A stretch of 64,000 nt of DNA from CAYWEM01 sp964457225 (GTDB lineage: Bacteria > Acidobacteriota > Aminicenantia > UBA2199): the NCBI GenBank assembly GCA_964457225.1, contig CAYWEM010000007.1, forward strand, positions 1 through 64,000. The letters are read 5' to 3'. The notes beneath the pieces are model-generated. The model was given only the letters and a program-made list of their open reading frames with translations. It was not told the origin of the DNA and searched no databases. Position numbers and translations under genes: made by a program. Shown piece after piece: positions 60,105 through 64,000 of the stretch; position 1 is the first letter of the stretch; every line of letters begins with the position of its first letter.

Positions 60105-62024
60105 ATGCTGAAAAACAAAAGCCTGGTTTTTAAAATGATTGTCTTGATTTCCGGGGGGATGTCATTGGTGTTTCTGGCAATCTTCGCCTTGGATTATTAC
60201 TATTCCGATGCAATTTTGATGAACAACATCCAGGAAAACGCCCGTAATTTCACTTTGAGAAAAGTCAATCAAATTGAAACAGTGCTGGCGTCAGTAAAAA
60301 AAATTCCAGACAACCTGGCTTATTTTATCGAAGAAATCCCTGATCAACAGGATCAAATGATCCGCATGTTACAACTGGCCGCAGCCCGTAATGAAGAAAT
60401 CTACGGAATCGGCATTGCATTTGAGCCATATAGCTTTGATCCCCGAAAGAAGTATTTTGCTCCTTATTATGCCAAGGAAAGAGGCAAACTGACCCTGGAT
60501 TTTCTGGGATCCGCCGATTACGACTATTTTTCTCTGGACTGGTATAAGAAAGCCATTGAGGCAAACCGCCTTTACTGGAGCGAACCTTATTTTGACGACA
60601 CTTTGATGGTGACCTGCGCCGTTCCGTTTTATTCAGACCGCAACCAGCCGGATCATCCATTGGGTATAGTCTATGCGGATATTTCCCTGGAATGGTTGAC
60701 CGGCCTGGTCAACTCTATTCAGGTGCTGCAAAGCGGAGATGCCTACCTGGTTTCCAAAAGCGGTGTCATTGTCGCTCACAAAGTAAAGACCCTGATCGGC
60801 AGTCAATCGATTTTCCAAATTGCTGAAGAGCGCTCGGACGAAGCTTTACTGGAGATCGGCAAACAAATGATTGAAGGCGAATCAGGCTTTGTCCCATTTG
60901 TTTCCATCGCCCGGAAAATGAAGGGTTGGCTTTGTTTTGCCCCGGTTCCTTCCACGGGCTGGTCTTTGGCCGTATTTTTCCCGGAAAATGAATTGTATCA
61001 AGACATCAGACATATCAATTGGATTATTCGTTTCCTGGCCCTGGCCGGATTGCTGCTGCTTATTACCGTGGTTGTCCTGATTTCCCGTTCCGTCACCAGG
61101 CCGTTGGTGACCATTGCCAAGGCTGCTGCTGAAATCGGCCGGGGACAACTGGACATCGAATTGCCGGGAAGTCAATACAAGGATGAAGTGGGCAGGCTGG
61201 CCGCTGCTTTCAATCACATGAGTTTTTCGTTGAAGGATTATATCCAAAAACTGACCGAAACCACCGCTGCCAAGGAAAAAATCGAAAGCGAATTGAAAAT
61301 TGCCCATGATATTCAAATCAGTATGCTGCCGCGCATTTTCCCTCCTTTTCCCGATCGGCGGGAATTTGATATTTATGCGCTTATGGAGCCGGCCAAGGAA
61401 GTGGGCGGTGATTTTTATGATTTCTTCATGATCGATGATCACAAACTGGGGTTCGTTATCGGCGATGTTTCCGGCAAGGGAGTTCCGGCCGCTTTATTTA
61501 TGGTCATCAGTAAAACCTTGCTTAAAACCGCATTTCAGAATCATTTGCCGCCGCATCAGGTCTTGATGCAAGTAAACAATATGCTATACAGTGACAATGA
61601 TTCGAGCATGTTTGTTACCGTGCTGTGCATGGTGCTGGATTTGAGAACCGGAAACCTGCAGCTTTCAAATGCCGGACACAATCCGCCCCTGATTTGTTCC
61701 CGGGAGAGCAATTTTTCCTATCTCACTCTGCCCAAGGGATTCGTATTGGGCGCCATGCCGGACATGCAGTATAAACTGCAGGAATTGACTTTGAAACCCA
61801 ATGACACTCTTTTCTTGTACACCGATGGCGTAACCGAAGCCATGGATGTTTCGGAAAACCAGTTTTCCGAGCAGCGGCTGCAGCAATCCCTGCAACAATG
61901 GCAAGGTGGTGATATTTCGGAAGCAGTTAGATCTATCCGTTCGCAGATCGCTGATTTTGCCAGAGGCGCCGAACAATCAGATGATATTACCATGCTTACC
62001 GTTCAGTTTATAAAATACAGTTAA
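60105..62024 (+). CDS. Sensor PP2C/SpoIIE-type phosphatase with dCache and HAMP
   Basis: A 639-residue membrane phosphatase. TM (about 9-31), periplasmic dCache-type sensor (about 40-300, LDWYKKAIEANRLYWSEPYFDD; VYADISLEWL), TM (about 306-328), HAMP (about 330-385), a short coiled coil (ETTAAKEKIESELKIAHDIQISMLP), and PP2C with metal-binding Asp in KEVGGDFYDFF, GDVSGKGVPAALFM, YTDGVTEAMD and QSDDITMLTV. It would dephosphorylate the STAS proteins in response to an extracytoplasmic ligand. It ends the cluster and is 77 bp from the kinase gene. Confidence 0.93.
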   Translation: MLKNKSLVFKMIVLISGGMSLVFLAIFALDYYYSDAILMNNIQENARNFTLRKVNQIETVLASVKKIPDNLAYFIEEIPDQQDQMIRMLQLAAARNEEIYGIGIAFEPYSFDPRKKYFAPYYAKERGKLTLDFLGSADYDYFSLDWYKKAIEANRLYWSEPYFDDTLMVTCAVPFYSDRNQPDHPLGIVYADISLEWLTGLVNSIQVLQSGDAYLVSKSGVIVAHKVKTLIGSQSIFQIAEERSDEALLEIGKQMIEGESGFVPFVSIARKMKGWLCFAPVPSTGWSLAVFFPENELYQDIRHINWIIRFLALAGLLLLITVVVLISRSVTRPLVTIAKAAAEIGRGQLDIELPGSQYKDEVGRLAAAFNHMSFSLKDYIQKLTETTAAKEKIESELKIAHDIQISMLPRIFPPFPDRREFDIYALMEPAKEVGGDFYDFFMIDDHKLGFVIGDVSGKGVPAALFMVISKTLLKTAFQNHLPPHQVLMQVNNMLYSDNDSSMFVTVLCMVLDLRTGNLQLSNAGHNPPLICSRESNFSYLTLPKGFVLGAMPDMQYKLQELTLKPNDTLFLYTDGVTEAMDVSENQFSEQRLQQSLQQWQGGDISEAVRSIRSQIADFARGAEQSDDITMLTVQFIKYS

Positions 62025-62167
62025 TAAGAATGATAATTAGTAAATTTTTTCTGAAATGAAAAAGAGGAGGACGTTACTCTTATTCTTACAAAGCAGATTG
62101 AAGAATAATAGTCAATATACCAGGCGGAGGTGTCTGGCTGGAAGTTACAAAAATCTTTTTCCTTGCT

Positions 62168-62302
62168 TTCAGCACAGATCCTCCTCCCTCGTGGATGCTA
62201 GGGAAGAGGACTTGAGCGGAGGGAGTAGGATGAGTGCCTTCAGCACAGATCCTTCTCCCTCGTGGATGCTAGGGAAGAGGACTTGAGCGGAGGGAGTAGG
62301 AT
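62168..62302. repeat. Tandem 64-bp direct repeat including the tRNA-Ser 3' end
   Basis: Positions 62168-62231 and 62239-62302 are identical except for one base, with period 71 and a 7-bp spacer. The second copy ends inside the tRNA, so the last 15 bases of the tRNA gene (62288-62302) recur at 62217-62231. Each copy also holds a hairpin (62180-62189/62200-62209 and 62251-62260/62271-62280) 10 bp in stem. Could be an attachment-site scar or a duplicated tRNA 3' trailer. Confidence 0.85.
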
Positions 62303-62374
62303 TCGAACCCACGGTCCCCGTAAAGGGACAACGGTTTTCAAGACCGCCGCATTCGACCGCTCTGCCATCCCTCC
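62288..62374 (-). tRNA. tRNA-Ser(UGA)
   Basis: Class II tRNA of 87 nt read from 62374. Acceptor GGAGGGA pairs TCCCTCC with discriminator G (CCA not encoded). The anticodon loop CTTGAAA has UGA at 62340-62338; a long variable arm (GTCCC/GGGGAC) and T-loop TTCGAAT complete the serine-type fold. Confidence 0.96.
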
Positions 62375-62499
62375 GGAAAAAGCATTTTAACAGAAGCACC
62401 TTCCGGCCGTCAAGTTTGAAACGAAGCGGCCGGGTTTGACTAAAACTGTTTCCTGGTCTAAGCTTGATCTTGAAAAACAGTTAAAAAAAGGAGTATTCC

Positions 62500-63699
62500 T
62501 TGCCAATTTTCAGTGCTGTCTGCGTAGCCGGTCTGGAAGCGGTGCTGGCCCGGGAACTCGAACACCTGGGGCTGCAGGTCGAAGAACGTGAAAACGGCCG
62601 GGTTTCATTTGTTTCCGATTTCCAGGGCGCAGCCCGGGCCCTGGTCGGACTGCGGACGGCTGAGCGGGTGATGGTCCGCCTGGGACGATTTGCGGCCGTC
62701 GATTTCGACCAGCTCTATTCAGGCATGCATGATTTGCCCTGGGAGGAGTTCTGCGCTGCGGAAGACCGTGTATTGCTGGCCAAGGTGCGCATCCGCGGCT
62801 CTAAACTGGCCGCCCGGACTTCGGTTCAGTCCGTGGCCCACAAGGCGGTTTACACCAGGCTGAGTGAGCGGCATCGCCTGGCCAGGCTGCCTGAAAGCGG
62901 AAAAGTGAGGGAAATCAGGCTTTACCTGGAAAACGATGTCTGTACCGCCGGTCTGGATCTGTCCGGAGAAAACCTTTCCCGTCGCGGATATCGCCTGAAA
63001 TCCGGGGAGGCGCCTTTGCGGGAGACTATTGCCGCTGCCCTGGTTCTGCTTTCCGCCTGGCGGCGCAAACATCCTTTTCTTGACCTGTTCTGCGGCAGCG
63101 GCACCATTCCGATCGAGGCCGCCATGTTCGCACTGGATCAGGCTCCGGGATTGGAAAGGAGTTTCAGCCTGGAAAGCATGTCCTGCTGTCCGCCCGGGCT
63201 CTTCGCCCGGGCCAGGGAAGAGGCCCGCGACCGCATCCGCCGTGACTTGCGTGTGCGTATAACCGGGCTGGACCACGATCCGTCCCTGATCGCGGTGGCC
63301 GCTGAGAACGCCCGCCGGGCCGGGGTCGCCGCTTTCATCACTTTCAAGTGCGAGAAAATGGAAAGCGCCCGTCCCCGGGAGGAAGATCCCGGATTTATCA
63401 TTTCAAACCCTCCATACGGCTTGCGCCTGCAGAACAAGGACGAGGCGCTGCTGATCTGGAGAGCCCTGTCTGAAACCAGGGGGCGCTTTCCCGGCTGGAC
63501 TTTCGGATTCGTCGTCAATGACGATGAATTCCCGCGTCATTTCGGTGCCAGGCCTGATCGCAGCTGGAAACTGGCCGGAGGGGCTGAAAGCTTGATTTAT
63601 TACCTCTATCGGGGCATTACCGCGGGACGCTTAAACCAGGATGGTGTTTCCCGGGGCGGAAAAAAGCTGAAAAGCCGTTCAGACTGTTCCGGCCGATGA
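62500..63699 (+). CDS. THUMP-domain rRNA methyltransferase (RlmL/K-like)
   Basis: A 399-residue class I SAM methyltransferase: N-terminal ferredoxin-like/THUMP region (about 1-155), SAM motif FLDLFCGSGTIPIEAA, then LDHDP and the catalytic NPPYGLRL. It methylates 23S rRNA guanine N2 in the RlmL family; other N2-guanine targets are possible. Start TTG 62500 has AAGGAG at good spacing. The 3' end overlaps a convergent small gene by 21 nt. Confidence 0.9.
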   Translation: MPIFSAVCVAGLEAVLARELEHLGLQVEERENGRVSFVSDFQGAARALVGLRTAERVMVRLGRFAAVDFDQLYSGMHDLPWEEFCAAEDRVLLAKVRIRGSKLAARTSVQSVAHKAVYTRLSERHRLARLPESGKVREIRLYLENDVCTAGLDLSGENLSRRGYRLKSGEAPLRETIAAALVLLSAWRRKHPFLDLFCGSGTIPIEAAMFALDQAPGLERSFSLESMSCCPPGLFARAREEARDRIRRDLRVRITGLDHDPSLIAVAAENARRAGVAAFITFKCEKMESARPREEDPGFIISNPPYGLRLQNKDEALLIWRALSETRGRFPGWTFGFVVNDDEFPRHFGARPDRSWKLAGGAESLIYYLYRGITAGRLNQDGVSRGGKKLKSRSDCSGR

Positions 63700-63798
63700 C
63701 TTGACGGCCTTTTTTTCCTTCTTTTCCGCCCGTTTTTCCTTGAGGCTCTTGCTTGCTTTCTTCTTGGGTTCTTTCTTGGGAATTTTTTCTTTGCCCAC
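63679..63798 (-). CDS. Lys-rich mini-protein, 39 residues
   Basis: GTG 63798 is 6 nt after AAGGAG and begins a Lys-rich protein (GKEKIPKKEPKKKASKSLK, then KEKRAEKKEKKAVKS). About 40% of residues are Lys/Arg. Similar short KSLKEKRAEKK proteins are seen in several phyla, with no known role; nucleic-acid binding is plausible. The longer reading from ATG 63867 lacks a ribosome site. Confidence 0.65.
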   Translation of the reverse strand: MGKEKIPKKEPKKKASKSLKEKRAEKKEKKAVKSSAGTV

Positions 63799-63937
63799 AG
63801 CTGGCTCCTTTTCGATGTATTTCCTGCTGAGATTATATAACAGCTTGACATAAATTTTAAATCCCATTGAAAAATAACGTCTTCACACCCAGGGAACCCG
63901 ATCTTGTTGCCTCGAACAATCAAATCTTTAATCGGGC

Positions 63938-63966
63938 TTGAATTTGGTCAGTGGCTTTGCTAAAAT
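63938..63966 (+). promoter_or_regulatory. Promoter of the gene entering at the right edge
   Basis: TTGAAT (63938-63943), 17-bp spacer, TAAAAT (63961-63966). The start of transcription would be near 63973; AAAGGGG follows and then ATG 63984. Confidence 0.6.
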
Positions 63967-63983
63967 CCGGTCAAAGGGGAAAA

Positions 63984-64000
63984 ATGGAAGTCGGACAAAG
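63984..64000 (+). CDS. Start of a gene cut by the window end
   Basis: ATG 63984 follows AAAGGGG at good spacing and a promoter, but only MEVGQ is visible. No assignment is possible. Confidence 0.45.

Noticed and set aside
62180..62280. Intrinsic terminator of tRNA-Ser
   Set aside because: The two hairpins have good stems but no T-run on the minus strand; kept as part of the repeat.

Overview
The window reads as one stretch of a diderm (Gram-negative-type) bacterial chromosome. A TonB-dependent receptor, a general porin, a periplasmic PBP and Pst/Pho machinery indicate an outer membrane. GlnRS plus GltX, a type III glutamine synthetase, a VPS10/BNR 'sortilin-like' secreted protein, a glycyl-radical enzyme and frequent GTG/TTG starts would suit a fermentative acidobacterial/Aminicenantota-like lineage. 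That placement is an inference; there is no rRNA here to test it. Coding density is high, overlaps of 4 nt or more are common, and no CRISPR array, complete transposon or prophage was seen.

Layout. 1-1031 (minus): GntR/YtrA-type regulator and ABC ATPase running off the window, with an operator on its own promoter. 1206-10233 (plus): hybrid sensor kinase, a small CPIC membrane protein with a TonB receptor, a porin with terminator, a BNR/VPS10 exported protein. 10300-14409 (plus): iron-sulfur flavoprotein-like protein, HAD-like protein, rpsO-pnp, and a pseudopilin overlapping pnp. 14394-23549 (minus): GltS-type symporter, DUF1848 protein, TPR protein, PBP transpeptidase, aminotransferase, GmhA, GSIII. 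23677-27412 (plus): membrane protein, second hybrid kinase, TIM-barrel protein. 27373-35012 (minus): orphan Dpp-type ATPase pair, RidA, GlnRS, GltX, PilZ protein, PhoU-like protein and Na/Pi symporter. 35109-41804: RtcB, small proteins, then a GntR repressor divergent from a glycyl-radical activase and a HypD-like trans-4-hydroxyproline dehydratase, with matching palindromes at both promoters. 41996-46097: more A/T-rich accessory stretch (NapH-like ferredoxin, AbiEii-type nucleotidyltransferase pair, an unknown 414-residue protein). 46200-53617 (minus): pstSCAB-phoU-phoB-phoR behind a Pho-box-like repeat. 53803-54575: second nucleotidyltransferase pair. 54965-62024: A/T-richer cluster joining a glycan epimerase-like protein and a GlgX debranching enzyme to a full partner-switching module (two STAS proteins, RsbW-like kinase, sensor PP2C phosphatase). 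62168-62374: tRNA-Ser(UGA) whose 3' end is tandemly duplicated. 62500-64000: RlmL-like methyltransferase, a Lys-rich mini-protein and the start of another gene.

How they work together. The Pho block is a complete sense-and-import circuit, backed by a second phosphate route (Na/Pi symporter plus PhoU-like protein). The GntR/activase/HypD-like trio looks like a repressible anaerobic catabolic unit. The most unusual unit is the partner-switching/glycogen cluster: it has no sigma factor in the window, and its STAS genes flank and overlap the debranching-enzyme gene, suggesting that the switch may act on carbohydrate metabolism. Several genes have well-spaced -35/-10 elements (often -10 TATCAT) so close to the ATG that leaderless mRNAs are likely.
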